Assembly: GCA_007827375.1 (NCBI GenBank)
Contig: VISH01000001.1
Coordinates: 310,001-374,000 of the forward strand
DNA length: 64,000 nucleotides
Origin: Alteromonadaceae bacterium 2753L.S.0a.02
Lineage (GTDB): Bacteria > Pseudomonadota > Gammaproteobacteria > Pseudomonadales > Cellvibrionaceae
Direction of reading: 5' to 3'
Below the pieces are notes generated by a model. The model made no database searches. It was given only the letters and a program-made list of their open reading frames with translations, and was not told the origin of the DNA. Positions 53,001-61,691 of this stretch are shown here, piece by piece. Within the stretch, counting starts at the first letter, position 1; each line of letters opens with the position of its first letter. A program made the translations under genes and the position numbers.

Positions 53001-56000
53001 GGCAGTGACTGGCTTTACCGACAATGCCGATAACACCTACTCAGCCACTTACACCGTGGCAGAAGGCCATACCGACCGAGCTGCGGGCGATACCATTCCA
53101 GTAAGTTTTGTTTTGGACGACAGCAATGGTAACGCCAGCTCCACCTACACAACCGCCATTTCCCAAAATGCAGACTCCATCGACGCCAATTCACCGACGG
53201 TGAGCGCCGTGTCGATTCCAAACTCAGCAGCTAAGGTGGGAGACGCTATTACCGTCACCATTACGGCGGGAGAAACTGGCCTTTCTCTTAACACCGGCAC
53301 TGTAAACGGGGTTGCGGTAAGCGGCTTTACCGACAATGCCGATAACACCTATACCGCCACCTACACCGTGGTAGAAGGGAATACCGACAGAGCTGCGGGT
53401 GATTCAATTCCCGTGAGTTTTATTCTGGACGACAGCGCTGGCAACTCCAGTTCCACCTACACCACGGCCATTACTCAAAACGCAGATTCCATTGATGCCA
53501 ATTCACCGACAATCAGTAATGTTTCCATCCCCAATGCCTCGGCAAAAGTGGGCGATGCTATTACGGTAACGATCACTGCCGGGGAAACCGGGCTGTCTCT
53601 GAACAGCGGCACCATCAATGGCGTCGCTGTTACGGGCTTTACCGACAACGCCGACAACACTTACTCGGCCACCTATACCGTGGCTGAAGGCAATACCGAT
53701 CGTGCCGCGGGAGACAATATTCCAGTAAGCGTTATGCTCAGCGACGTAGCTGGGAACACCAGTTCTGCCTTCACAACGGCGATTTCCCAGGCTGGTGATG
53801 CCATTGATGCCAACACACCGACGGTTGCGGAAGTAACGGCCGTTACCACACCCGCCAATGACAGCACACCGAACGTGACCTTCTCCACCAACGAAACCGG
53901 TACCCTGTCGGTCGGCGGCAGTTGCGGCACCAGCTCGTCAACCACCATTGGCTCCACCGGTAATCAAACCATCACCTTAACGCAAAGCGACAACAGCACT
54001 CCGTTAACAGAAGGCAGCTACACCGACTGTACGGTTGCCGTGACAGACGCTGTAGGCAACGTGAGCAGTGCGGTCACCCTGAGCAGTTTCAGCATCGACC
54101 TTACAGCACCATCGTTAAGTGAAATTACCGCAGTAAGTACCCCCGGCAACGACAGCACACCCACAGTGACTTTCTCTACCGATGAAACCGGTACGCTGTC
54201 GCTGGGTGGCAGTTGCGGCACCAGCAGTTCAACAACCCTAAGCTCAACGGGTAATCACACCATTACGCTTACGCAAACCGATAACAGCACAGCACTGGCC
54301 GATGGCACTTACACTAACTGCACAGTGACAGTGACCGACGCTGTGGGTAATGCCAGCAGCGCCTTGAGCCTTACCAGCTTCACTGTCGATTTAACCGCAC
54401 CCACGGTAGCCGAAGTCACCCCGGTAACCACCCCCGGCAACGACAACACCCCGTCGGTGACCTTCTCCACCAACGAAACCGGCACACTCGCACTGGGCGG
54501 CAGTTGTGGCACCAGCTCGTCGACCACCATCAGCAGCACGGGCAACCACACCATTACCCTCACCCAAACCGATAACAGCACCGCGCTTACGGATGCCACC
54601 TACAGCGACTGTACCCTCACCATCACCGACAGCGCAGGCAACGCCAACAGCCCGGTCACCCTCACCAGCTTTGTGGTGGATACCACCGCGCCAACTTTGG
54701 CAGAAGTGACTGCGGTCACCACCCCCGGCAACGACACCACACCGAACGTGACCTTCTCCAGTAACGAAGCCGGTACGCTGGTAATGGGTGGCAGTTGCGG
54801 CACCTCCAGTAGCACGGCGGTAAGTTCGGGCAACAACACCCTTACTCTCACCCAAACCGATAACAGCACCGCGCTGGGTGAAGGCACTTTCAGTAACTGT
54901 ACCGTGACCGTGACCGACGCGGCGGGCAATGCCAGCAGTGCTTTAAGCCTGAGCAGTTTCACGGTGGATACCACCGCACCCTCGCTGGCAGAAGCGACCG
55001 CCGTAGTGACCCCCGGCAACGACAACACACCCGATGTAACCATTTCCAGCGATGAAGATGGCACACTAGCCATTGGCGGCAGTTGTGGCAGTGGCAGCGA
55101 AGGCGCAGTAAGCGCAGGCAACATCACCCTCGCGCTGACGCAAACCGACAACAGCACGGCACTGAGCGATGGCACCTTCAGTGACTGTACCGCAACGGTA
55201 ACCGATGCCGCAGGCAATGCCAGTTCGGCGTTGGCACTCAGCGGCTTTGTGGTGGATACCGCAGCGCCGACGCTCGCAGAAGTGACCGCCGTAACCAGCC
55301 CCACCAGCGATAACACGCCAGACGTGGTGTTCAGCACCACCGAAGCTGGCAACGTGAGTATTGGTGGCAGTTGTGGTACTTCGAGTAGCACCAGTGTGAC
55401 CAGTGGCAACAACACCTTAACGCTCACCGCAACCGATAACAGCACCGCCTTGAGCGATAACACCTATAACGACTGTACGCTAACGGTTACCGATGCCTCC
55501 GGCAATGCCAGCAGCGCGTTAACGCTTTCCAGCTTTATTGTGGACATCGCCGCACCCACGGTGGCTGAAGTGACCGCCGTGACTACACCGGGCAACGACA
55601 CAACGCCAAGCGTGACCATTTCCAGCAGTGAAGCAGGCACCCTGGCGGTGGATGGCAGTTGTGGCAGCAGTGATGAAGGGGCGATTAGTGCGGGTAACAC
55701 CACCATCACCCTCACCGCAACCGACAACAGTAGCGCTTTGAGCGACGGCACTTACAGCGACTGCACCGTGACCGTAACCGACGCAGTCAGCAACGCCAGC
55801 AATGTGCTCACGCTTGCCAGTTTCACCATCGATGCCAGTGCACCCAGCCTCGGTACCAACAGCAGCCTCACCGTAAACGAAGGTGACAGCGGCAGCACCC
55901 TGGGCAGCAGCCAGCTCAGTGCCAGCGATAACCTCAGCGATGCCGCCAACACCACTTACACTCTGGTGAGCGTGGTAAGCAACGGTACCCTGCGCAATAA

Positions 56001-59000
56001 CGGCAGCGCTTTGAGCAACGGCAGCACCTTTACCCAAGCCGATATCGCCAACAACCTGGTCACCTACGATCACGACGGCGGTGAAACCAGCAGCGACAGC
56101 TTTACCTTTACGCTGAGCGATGCCCTGGGCAATGTGAACAACAACAGCAGCGCCAACTTCAGCTACAGCATTTCTGTAACCGCAGTGAACGATGCCCCCA
56201 GCACCACCGACGATACGGCCAGCACCAATGAAGACAACGCCGTAATGGTGGATGTGCTGGCCAACGACGCCGACAGCGACGACAGCATCAACGCCGCCAG
56301 CGTAACTGTGGTGACTGCGCCAACAGACGGTTCCACCAGTATCAATACCGGCACTGGAGTAATCACTTACACACCGGATGCCGACTTTAACGGCAGCGAT
56401 AGCTTCACCTACACCGTGCAGGATGCCACCGGCGATACCTCTGCCGAGGCGAATGTCAGCATTACCGTGAATGCCGTGAACGATGCCCCGGTTGCCAGTA
56501 ACGATATGGTAAACACCGACATCAATACCGCCGTAAGCATTGATGTGGCCGCCAACGACAGCGATGTCGATACCGGCGATAGCGTAGATACCACCACCCT
56601 GGCGATTATCAGCGGTGCCAGCAATGGCTCGGCGGTAGTGAACGCCGGGCAGATCGATTACACGCCCAACACCGATTACCTGGGCAGTGATTCCTTCACC
56701 TACACCATCGACGACAGCAACGGCGCGACCTCCAATGTGGCAACGGTCACCATCAGCGTGATTGACCCCAACACCGCACCCAGCGTTGCCAACGATACCG
56801 CCAGCACCGATGAAGACAACGCGGTGGTGGTGAATGTGTTGAGCAACGATAACGACCCGGATGGCAGTTTGGTGCCCAGCAGTGTGACCGTGGTGAGTAA
56901 CGCCAGCAACGGTAGCACTAGCGTTAACGCCACTACCGGCGCGATTACCTACACGCCGGCCGCCGACTTTAACGGCAGCGACAGCTTCACCTACACCGTG
57001 GAAGACGACATTGGTGCGGTGTCCAGTGCGGCAACAGTCACGATTACGGTGAACAGTATCAACGATGCACCGGTCGCCAATAACGACATGGTCACCCTGC
57101 TGGAAGACGCCAGCCTGAGCATCAATGTGTTGGGTAACGACAGTGATGTGGACGGCACGCTCAACGCCGCGTCCCTCACCGTGGTGACCAATGCCACTTC
57201 TGGTGTGGCGGTACTGGATGGCAATAACATTCTGTACACCCCGCTGGACGACTTCGCGGGCAGCGACAGCTTCACCTACACCGTGGAAGACAACGATGGC
57301 CTGGTCTCCAACACCGCCACCGTGACCCTCACGGTCGACCCGGTGAACGACGCACCGCTGGCCAATGCCGACAGCTACACGATTGTTGCCAACGCCGCTT
57401 CGGTACTGGACATTACCAGTAACGACAGCGATATCGACGGCACCCTGGATGCCGCGAGCATTAGCTTTGTGGCCATGCCCAGTCAGGGAACGCTGAGTAA
57501 CAACAACGATGGCACAGTCACTTACACCCCGGCGGCAGGCGTGAACCCGCTGGTGGGTGACAGCTTCAGCTACACCATCGATGATAACAGCGGCAGCACA
57601 TCAGCAACGGCAACTGTCACCATCAACTTCGAACCCGCTTCGGTACCGGTACTGTCCGGCACGCCAGATACCGAAGTGATCGAAGGTGAGAGTTATAGCT
57701 TTACCCCCACAATCACCGGCGCAGATAGTTTGTATGTACTTACTTACAGCATCACCAACGCACCGGCCTGGGCCAGCTTTGATACCACCAGTGGTGAACT
57801 CAGTGGCGACCCATTGGCCGCTAATGTCGGCACCACCAGCGGTATTGTGATCAGCGTGACGGACGGTGTGAACACCGCCTCGCTTCCCGCCTTTGATCTC
57901 GAAGTGATTGCCGATATCGATAGCGATGGCGATACCATCAGCGATCACCAGGAAGATCTGGATGGTACCGATCCTAGCGATCCTTTGGATTATCTCGATC
58001 TCACCCCACCCGAAGTGATGCCGCCCGCCGATGTGCTGCTAGACGCCAATGCGCTGTTCACCCCGGTGACTCTGGCGCAGGTACTCTCGCTTCCAGCCGA
58101 CGCAACAGAAACAGACATCACCCAGGCGATTAACGATCTGGTTAGCGATAACGTTGATGGCGTGGGCTGCTGCGATCTAACGCCATCTGGCCTGGTCAAC
58201 GGCATGTTCCTGTTGCCCCCGGGCGACAACGTGATTAGCTGGCAAGCCGAAGACTTTATGAACAACACCACCAGTGTGAGCCAACACGTGTATGTGCGGC
58301 CGCTGGTAACCTTCAGCAAAAATCAGGTGGCTGTGGAAGGCACCAGTGTCAGCTTGCGAATACTGCTTAACGGCAAGGCACCCTTCTACCCCTTCGAAGT
58401 GCCCTATGTCATCGACAGCAGCAGCACGGCGACCGCCAGCGATCATAATTTGCAGGATGGCAGCGTGACCTTCGCCACAGGACAAACCAGCGCAACCATA
58501 ACCTTTAACACCCTAAGTGACAGCACCGCCGAGAACGACGAAACACTCGTGCTGCGTCTCGACGACCACACGACCAATGCGCAAGACCTGCAGGATGGTT
58601 TCGACGCGGATATCTACGATATCAATGCCGGTGTTCCGGCGCGCTTTACACTCACCATTGTGGAGCGCAATGTCGCCCCGAAATTGCAATTGAGCATTCA
58701 GCAAAACGGCCAGAACACCATTCAGGTCACACCCAATGGTGGCGATGTTAGGGTAACGGCCAGCGTGACCGACCCCAACATCAACGACAGCTTTACCCTG
58801 GACTGGACCGGCACCGACAACGCGCTTACCGACACCAGCAGCGCCAGCGAAACCTACGTGTTCAGCCCAACGTCACTCAGTCCCGGCCGCTACAAAGTAA
58901 AAGCCAAAGCCACCGACAGCAGCAGCGCCACCAATTCCGCGGTATTGCACTTCCGGGTGGTGGCCGCCCTGCCGGAGCTGTCACCGCAAAACGACAGTGA

Positions 59001-60303
59001 TAACGATGGCATAGATGACTCAACTGAAGGCACCGCCGACAACGACGACGATGGCATTCCGGATTATCTGGATAACATTGCCCTGCCCAATGTGCTGCCA
59101 GAACAGGCCAACGAGACCAACAGCTTCCTGGTGGAATGCGACCCCGGTGTACGCTGCCGCCTGGGAGAATTCTCCATCGGCTCACAGAACGGCGGCGCAC
59201 ATCTTAGTGACGACGAGCTGCCATTGCTCGAAGGTTTAAGCGACGATAAGGGCTACACTTCGCGCGGTATTTTCGACTTCGAACTGGCCGACCTGCCCGA
59301 AGCCGGGCAGACTACCTCGGTGGTGATCCCGCAACTCGTTGCCATTCCCGCCAACGCGGTTTATCGCAAGTTTGCCAACAACGAATGGCGCGACTTTGTC
59401 GAAGATGCCAATAACCTGCTCCACTCCGCTGCCGGTACCGAGGGCTTCTGCCCGCCACCCGGCGACGACGCCTGGCAGCCGGGTTTAACCGAGGGCCACT
59501 GGTGTGTGCAGCTCACCATTGAAGATGGTGGTCCCAACGATGCCGATGGCGAAGTAAACAACAGTGTCGCCGACCCCGGTGGCGTTGCCACCCGCAACGC
59601 CCGCACCCTAAAAACCGGCGGCGGTTCGTTTGGTATGGCACTCTTAGCCATGCTTGCGGCACTGATGCTCAGCCGGCGCTTTAAAAAAGGCGCAGGCGGC
59701 ATGGCTGTGCTTGCCTGTGTGATGCTGCTCCCTGGCGAAAGCCGTGCCCAGCAGTACCCCTACTTTGTTGAACTCTCTGCCCACAGAAGCGCATCCACCC
59801 AAAGCGCCTCTCAATTTACAAGCGATATGGAAAAAAATAGCGTAACAGCCACGGTATTGGACTACGACAGTCAGAGCATGGGTTATCAACTCAATTTCGG
59901 CTACCAATACAACACCTATCTGGCCGCCATAGTTGGCTACCTGGATTTAGGCAAAGCAGCTGTGGAAATGGAATTTCTGGACGAAGACGATAACGTGGTT
60001 TCCAAAGCGCTGGAAGAATCCTACCCCCACCTGGGCAAAGGCCTGATCGCCAATGCCCGCTTCAGCTACCCCCTGGATGATTATTTTTCCCTGTATGCCG
60101 ACCTGGGTGTAAATTTTTGGTACTCCAAAATTTTCGTGGTTAACAGCGACCTTGAAGGGGAAGTAACGGGAGTTGATCCTTGGGGAGGTGTGGGCGCGAA
60201 AATCCAGTACCAACATTTTAGCGTGCGGTTTTCATATCAGGTTTTTAAGCTGAAGAATGTCGGCGCTGATACTTTGGGTTTTGGCTTGGGGTATGCTTTT
60301 TAA
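50017..60303 (+). CDS. giant exported DUF4347 protein with Ig/cadherin-like repeats and C-terminal beta-barrel
   Basis: 3428 residues. Order: signal peptide (1-28); DUF4347 (about 109-278, LHVVAHANDGHVKLGSS, FFGCNLAKGEAG); a Cys-containing linker (280-428); eight ~104-residue Ig-like repeats A (429-1267); seven ~97-residue repeats B with a Cys pair each (1267-1942); a CSPG/cadherin-3-like domain; five ~96-residue cadherin-like repeats C (2059-2538, NDAPVAxND, FNGSDSFTYTV); a He-PIG-like domain with a D-rich calcium motif; Calx-beta-like (about 2762-2850); PKD-like; a TSP3-like acidic stretch; a choice-of-anchor-U-like region (about 3022-3195); a GGGS-helix-RR anchor (about 3201-3222); and a signal-like segment plus outer-membrane barrel (3229-3428) ending in Phe. 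Probably a surface adhesin or matrix protein. Confidence 0.88.
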   Translation: MNKQMMNGIASAMISMGLLTSPVLASAYAGYVSRGYSRQNQLKSTHSGEPNTTTAQAISEHASKRIKTSDLLHGKKAQARTTLQISRPKMRDQNFSQENKSNKLSIKQHLPVKELLVIDAATPDKHLFYKDLKPGVDVVLIDAESDGLTQLHAALKNYKNLDALHVVAHANDGHVKLGSSTLSESSLNENLELLKQLDDSIADNGDVLFFGCNLAKGEAGEKLLDLIANKANVDVAASNDLTGNPSAGGDWELEVVRGNIASSAPFSEYALKDFSSVLIDYTPADFCTHNSGFCGGNSTETSSDGYLILSGDGTEIRRLVPASHIYTYKSTGYTGAYMQLTATGGLSSFNLTAMTLDSYVDSCSSITITNNNGDTIDSFSSPGTGDHTVTVGTNTTGITSVRMTATGCANSNGFGLKSLSITPASDSTPPTISSVSIPNSAMKVGDVVTASITVTSDTDDYTTGSGGISGTIGGFTLGSLSRISSTSYTAQFTITNGGTDVAAGSNVPVNFTLTDSSGNTSSAFTTAISQASDSIDANIPTITSMTIPNAAAKVGDALTVSILAGEAGLTFISGSVNGVTITGFSDDTGGNYSATYTVAEGNTDRAAGDDIPVSLILQDSSGNNSNTYTTAISQASDSIDANSPTVTNVSIPNSAMKIGDAVSVSITAGEAGLSLNSGTVNGVSVTGFSDDGGGFYSATYTVAEGNTDRAAGDSIPVSFILDDSASNSSSTYTTAITQNADSIDANSPSISSVSIPNSAASVGDAITVTITAGETGLSLNTGTVNGVAVTGFTDNADNTYTATYTVAEGNTDRAAGDSIPVSFILDDSASNSSSTYTTAITQNADSIDANSPSISGVSIPNSAASVGDAIAVTITAGETGLSLNTGTVNGVAVTGFTDNADNTYTATYTVAEGHTDRAAGDDIPVSFILDDSSGNSSSAYTTAISQNADAIDANSPTISNVSIPNSAMKVGDAVTVTITAGETGLSLNSGTVNGVAVTGFTDNADNTYSATYTVAEGHTDRAAGDTIPVSFVLDDSNGNASSTYTTAISQNADSIDANSPTVSAVSIPNSAAKVGDAITVTITAGETGLSLNTGTVNGVAVSGFTDNADNTYTATYTVVEGNTDRAAGDSIPVSFILDDSAGNSSSTYTTAITQNADSIDANSPTISNVSIPNASAKVGDAITVTITAGETGLSLNSGTINGVAVTGFTDNADNTYSATYTVAEGNTDRAAGDNIPVSVMLSDVAGNTSSAFTTAISQAGDAIDANTPTVAEVTAVTTPANDSTPNVTFSTNETGTLSVGGSCGTSSSTTIGSTGNQTITLTQSDNSTPLTEGSYTDCTVAVTDAVGNVSSAVTLSSFSIDLTAPSLSEITAVSTPGNDSTPTVTFSTDETGTLSLGGSCGTSSSTTLSSTGNHTITLTQTDNSTALADGTYTNCTVTVTDAVGNASSALSLTSFTVDLTAPTVAEVTPVTTPGNDNTPSVTFSTNETGTLALGGSCGTSSSTTISSTGNHTITLTQTDNSTALTDATYSDCTLTITDSAGNANSPVTLTSFVVDTTAPTLAEVTAVTTPGNDTTPNVTFSSNEAGTLVMGGSCGTSSSTAVSSGNNTLTLTQTDNSTALGEGTFSNCTVTVTDAAGNASSALSLSSFTVDTTAPSLAEATAVVTPGNDNTPDVTISSDEDGTLAIGGSCGSGSEGAVSAGNITLALTQTDNSTALSDGTFSDCTATVTDAAGNASSALALSGFVVDTAAPTLAEVTAVTSPTSDNTPDVVFSTTEAGNVSIGGSCGTSSSTSVTSGNNTLTLTATDNSTALSDNTYNDCTLTVTDASGNASSALTLSSFIVDIAAPTVAEVTAVTTPGNDTTPSVTISSSEAGTLAVDGSCGSSDEGAISAGNTTITLTATDNSSALSDGTYSDCTVTVTDAVSNASNVLTLASFTIDASAPSLGTNSSLTVNEGDSGSTLGSSQLSASDNLSDAANTTYTLVSVVSNGTLRNNGSALSNGSTFTQADIANNLVTYDHDGGETSSDSFTFTLSDALGNVNNNSSANFSYSISVTAVNDAPSTTDDTASTNEDNAVMVDVLANDADSDDSINAASVTVVTAPTDGSTSINTGTGVITYTPDADFNGSDSFTYTVQDATGDTSAEANVSITVNAVNDAPVASNDMVNTDINTAVSIDVAANDSDVDTGDSVDTTTLAIISGASNGSAVVNAGQIDYTPNTDYLGSDSFTYTIDDSNGATSNVATVTISVIDPNTAPSVANDTASTDEDNAVVVNVLSNDNDPDGSLVPSSVTVVSNASNGSTSVNATTGAITYTPAADFNGSDSFTYTVEDDIGAVSSAATVTITVNSINDAPVANNDMVTLLEDASLSINVLGNDSDVDGTLNAASLTVVTNATSGVAVLDGNNILYTPLDDFAGSDSFTYTVEDNDGLVSNTATVTLTVDPVNDAPLANADSYTIVANAASVLDITSNDSDIDGTLDAASISFVAMPSQGTLSNNNDGTVTYTPAAGVNPLVGDSFSYTIDDNSGSTSATATVTINFEPASVPVLSGTPDTEVIEGESYSFTPTITGADSLYVLTYSITNAPAWASFDTTSGELSGDPLAANVGTTSGIVISVTDGVNTASLPAFDLEVIADIDSDGDTISDHQEDLDGTDPSDPLDYLDLTPPEVMPPADVLLDANALFTPVTLAQVLSLPADATETDITQAINDLVSDNVDGVGCCDLTPSGLVNGMFLLPPGDNVISWQAEDFMNNTTSVSQHVYVRPLVTFSKNQVAVEGTSVSLRILLNGKAPFYPFEVPYVIDSSSTATASDHNLQDGSVTFATGQTSATITFNTLSDSTAENDETLVLRLDDHTTNAQDLQDGFDADIYDINAGVPARFTLTIVERNVAPKLQLSIQQNGQNTIQVTPNGGDVRVTASVTDPNINDSFTLDWTGTDNALTDTSSASETYVFSPTSLSPGRYKVKAKATDSSSATNSAVLHFRVVAALPELSPQNDSDNDGIDDSTEGTADNDDDGIPDYLDNIALPNVLPEQANETNSFLVECDPGVRCRLGEFSIGSQNGGAHLSDDELPLLEGLSDDKGYTSRGIFDFELADLPEAGQTTSVVIPQLVAIPANAVYRKFANNEWRDFVEDANNLLHSAAGTEGFCPPPGDDAWQPGLTEGHWCVQLTIEDGGPNDADGEVNNSVADPGGVATRNARTLKTGGGSFGMALLAMLAALMLSRRFKKGAGGMAVLACVMLLPGESRAQQYPYFVELSAHRSASTQSASQFTSDMEKNSVTATVLDYDSQSMGYQLNFGYQYNTYLAAIVGYLDLGKAAVEMEFLDEDDNVVSKALEESYPHLGKGLIANARFSYPLDDYFSLYADLGVNFWYSKIFVVNSDLEGEVTGVDPWGGVGAKIQYQHFSVRFSYQVFKLKNVGADTLGFGLGYAF
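51301..53815 (+). repeat. repeat family A of the giant protein (eight Ig-like units)
   Basis: Units begin near SIPNSAxKVGDAxxVxIxAGE and end in TTAISQxxDSIDANSPT. Spacing is exactly 312 bases for most units (starts near 51961, 52273, 52585, 52897, 53209, 53521); the first two are slightly longer. Neighbouring units at about 52138-52266 and 52450-52578 look identical over roughly 128 bases, a sign of recent duplication or gene conversion. Confidence 0.92.
53816..55842 (+). repeat. repeat family B of the giant protein (seven Cys-pair units)
   Basis: Units of 288-291 bases starting at about 53818, 54109, 54400, 54691, 54979, 55267 and 55555. Each codes for PTxAEVTAVTTPGND, TPxVTFSxNExG, GGSCG and (D/N)CTxTVTDAxGNAS. 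Two Cys per unit (GSCG and DCT), probably one disulfide each. The family is unlike A in sequence. Confidence 0.92.
56191..57630 (+). repeat. repeat family C of the giant protein (five cadherin-like units)
   Basis: About 290-base units starting near 56191, 56482, 56779, 57064 and 57352. Each has NDAPxAxND, DEDNAVxVxVLxNDxDxD and a FNGSDSFTYTVxD strand, the tandem-95/Big_9 cadherin-like type. The many Asp in conserved positions suggest calcium binding. Confidence 0.9.
59611..60300 (+). other. anchor-to-barrel junction in the giant protein
   Basis: At 59617 the protein reads GGGS, then a hydrophobic helix, then SRRFKK: a GlyGly-CTERM-like C-terminal sorting signal, which normally ends a protein. 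Instead the frame continues into G-MAVLACVMLLPGESRA-QQ, which looks like a complete signal peptide starting at an ATG at 59701. A barrel domain follows with aromatic strand ends (GYQYNTYLAAIVGYLDLG, GLGYAF at the end). AAGG lies upstream of the internal ATG, so a separate start is possible. Confidence 0.7.
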
Positions 60304-60357
60304 TAGGGTTGTCGAAACTTAAAGTAGCTGAGGATTGCATCATCGTTATTTAAGAGC

Positions 60358-60393
60358 ATTCGGGCTCGCAAGCGAAAATCTACGAGCCTGAAT
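60358..60393 (+). terminator. hairpin after the giant-protein gene
   Basis: ATTCGGGCTCG (60358-60368) pairs with CGAGCCTGAAT (60383-60393), 11 base pairs including one G-U. No T-run. It lies between the giant gene and the convergent hydrolase gene and could serve either strand. Confidence 0.5.
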
Positions 60394-60484
60394 ATTAACC
60401 AGACAACCCTACCAAACTACGCAAGGCCTGCCTAAATAGGACTGCGACCGAATGTCTACACTCATCGTGACAGATGCATTCCCA

Positions 60485-61471
60485 TTAAACACGCACTTCA
60501 AGCTTAGACTTAACAGAGGCAAGAGCAGATGCTTTTTCTCGCAGTGCAAGCAGAGCGTCATTCCACAATTCATCGCCAGGGTAGAGAGCAGAACGCAGGT
60601 AGGCAGCCGTCATACGCTGCACGGTTGCCAGGGTGTCTGGTTTCTCATCATCACCCGTTTCTTTGGCATCCAAACCTGAAATCCCACCCAAACTATGCTG
60701 GGCACCCTTAAGGGTGAGCTGATGTTCAACGCTCGGCGCTTCATTAAACACATCTTCATACCAGTCCGCGCCGCGAACCGTCATAAAGGGATTGATATCT
60801 GCGTCGCCCACAACAGCCAAGGCTTGTATTTCGAGCTTTGTGTAATCCGGGTTTAGCTCAGTGAAATGGCTTCGAGCGAAATCGCTCAAGCTATCCCCGC
60901 CCTTACCGGGAGCTGCCAGCAATACGCCAGCTTTGATGCGAGGCTCCAAGGTACGCACATTGGTGTCTTCCACACGTTGGATGTCCGTTAACCCTGCGCC
61001 CAGCAACATCGCCACTGTTTGACCCCCCATGGAATGACCAACCGCCGCAATACACTGAGGATCGATCCGACCCCATAATCCGGGTACTGACGCTTGAACG
61101 TCGTCCAGGCGATCCAGAATAAGCTTCATTTCTTCAACGCGTGTACGCCAGAAGAGCGGCGCACCAGGCATATCGTGCGAATAGCCAGCAATTTTCGAGT
61201 TTGCGTGAGTGGGCTGAATAACCACAAAGCCTTGCGACGCGTAGAAATCAACCAGGTGGGCATAGCCATCTTTTGATGGCAGGTACAGCGACGGGCCATC
61301 GCCGTGAGAAAATAAAATCACGGGGAGGTTTGAGCCTTCTATCGGCGCAGTTACCCTAAGTTCAAGTGGATGGGGTCGTGTGGATGATTCCAGGCGAACC
61401 GGGCTTACAGACAGTATCGGTTCGGGTTCCCTCGCAGGAAGATGGTGAGCGAGCTTTAACAGATTGTTCAT
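60485..61471 (-). CDS. alpha/beta hydrolase (chlorophyllase/acetylhydrolase-like)
   Basis: About 328 residues from an ATG with AGGAGAA 7 bases upstream; the longer frame to 61537 is not supported. The oxyanion region is VILFSHGDGPSLYLPSKDGY, the nucleophile Ser is in AAVGHSMGGQTVAML, the acid is probably the Asp in VVGDADINP, and the His is in LKGAQHSLGGI. No signal peptide is clear, so a cytoplasmic place is likely. It is divergent from a LysR gene, which likely controls it. Confidence 0.9.
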   Translation of the reverse strand: MNNLLKLAHHLPAREPEPILSVSPVRLESSTRPHPLELRVTAPIEGSNLPVILFSHGDGPSLYLPSKDGYAHLVDFYASQGFVVIQPTHANSKIAGYSHDMPGAPLFWRTRVEEMKLILDRLDDVQASVPGLWGRIDPQCIAAVGHSMGGQTVAMLLGAGLTDIQRVEDTNVRTLEPRIKAGVLLAAPGKGGDSLSDFARSHFTELNPDYTKLEIQALAVVGDADINPFMTVRGADWYEDVFNEAPSVEHQLTLKGAQHSLGGISGLDAKETGDDEKPDTLATVQRMTAAYLRSALYPGDELWNDALLALREKASALASVKSKLEVRV

Positions 61472-61691
61472 CAGAATTCTCCTGTGTTTGATGTGATTGC
61501 ATCTTAAGAACCCGGCTTTTCTGAATAAATATCTCATTTATCAACATATTGTTCGTATAATTCAAACAATAAGGATGGAACTGCTACTGCTCTGGAATCT
61601 GAACAATTGAGCTAGGTATCACAGATGACCAGAAGAGCGCCTTCCAAAGCAATTGTCCGAGTGTCTAAATCCCCCATTTGTCCCCACGCCC

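Noticed and set aside
51301..57630. Regular repeats that could suggest a CRISPR array
   Set aside because: Units are about 290-312 bases, lie within one open reading frame and code for Ig-like domains. There are no short direct repeats with unique spacers and no cas genes.
50487..59907. Many long open frames on the minus strand of the giant gene (up to 287 codons)
   Set aside because: They follow the repeat period of the plus-strand gene, have no RBS and translate to low-complexity Val/Ser/Leu-rich strings. They are a by-product of codon use in the repeats.
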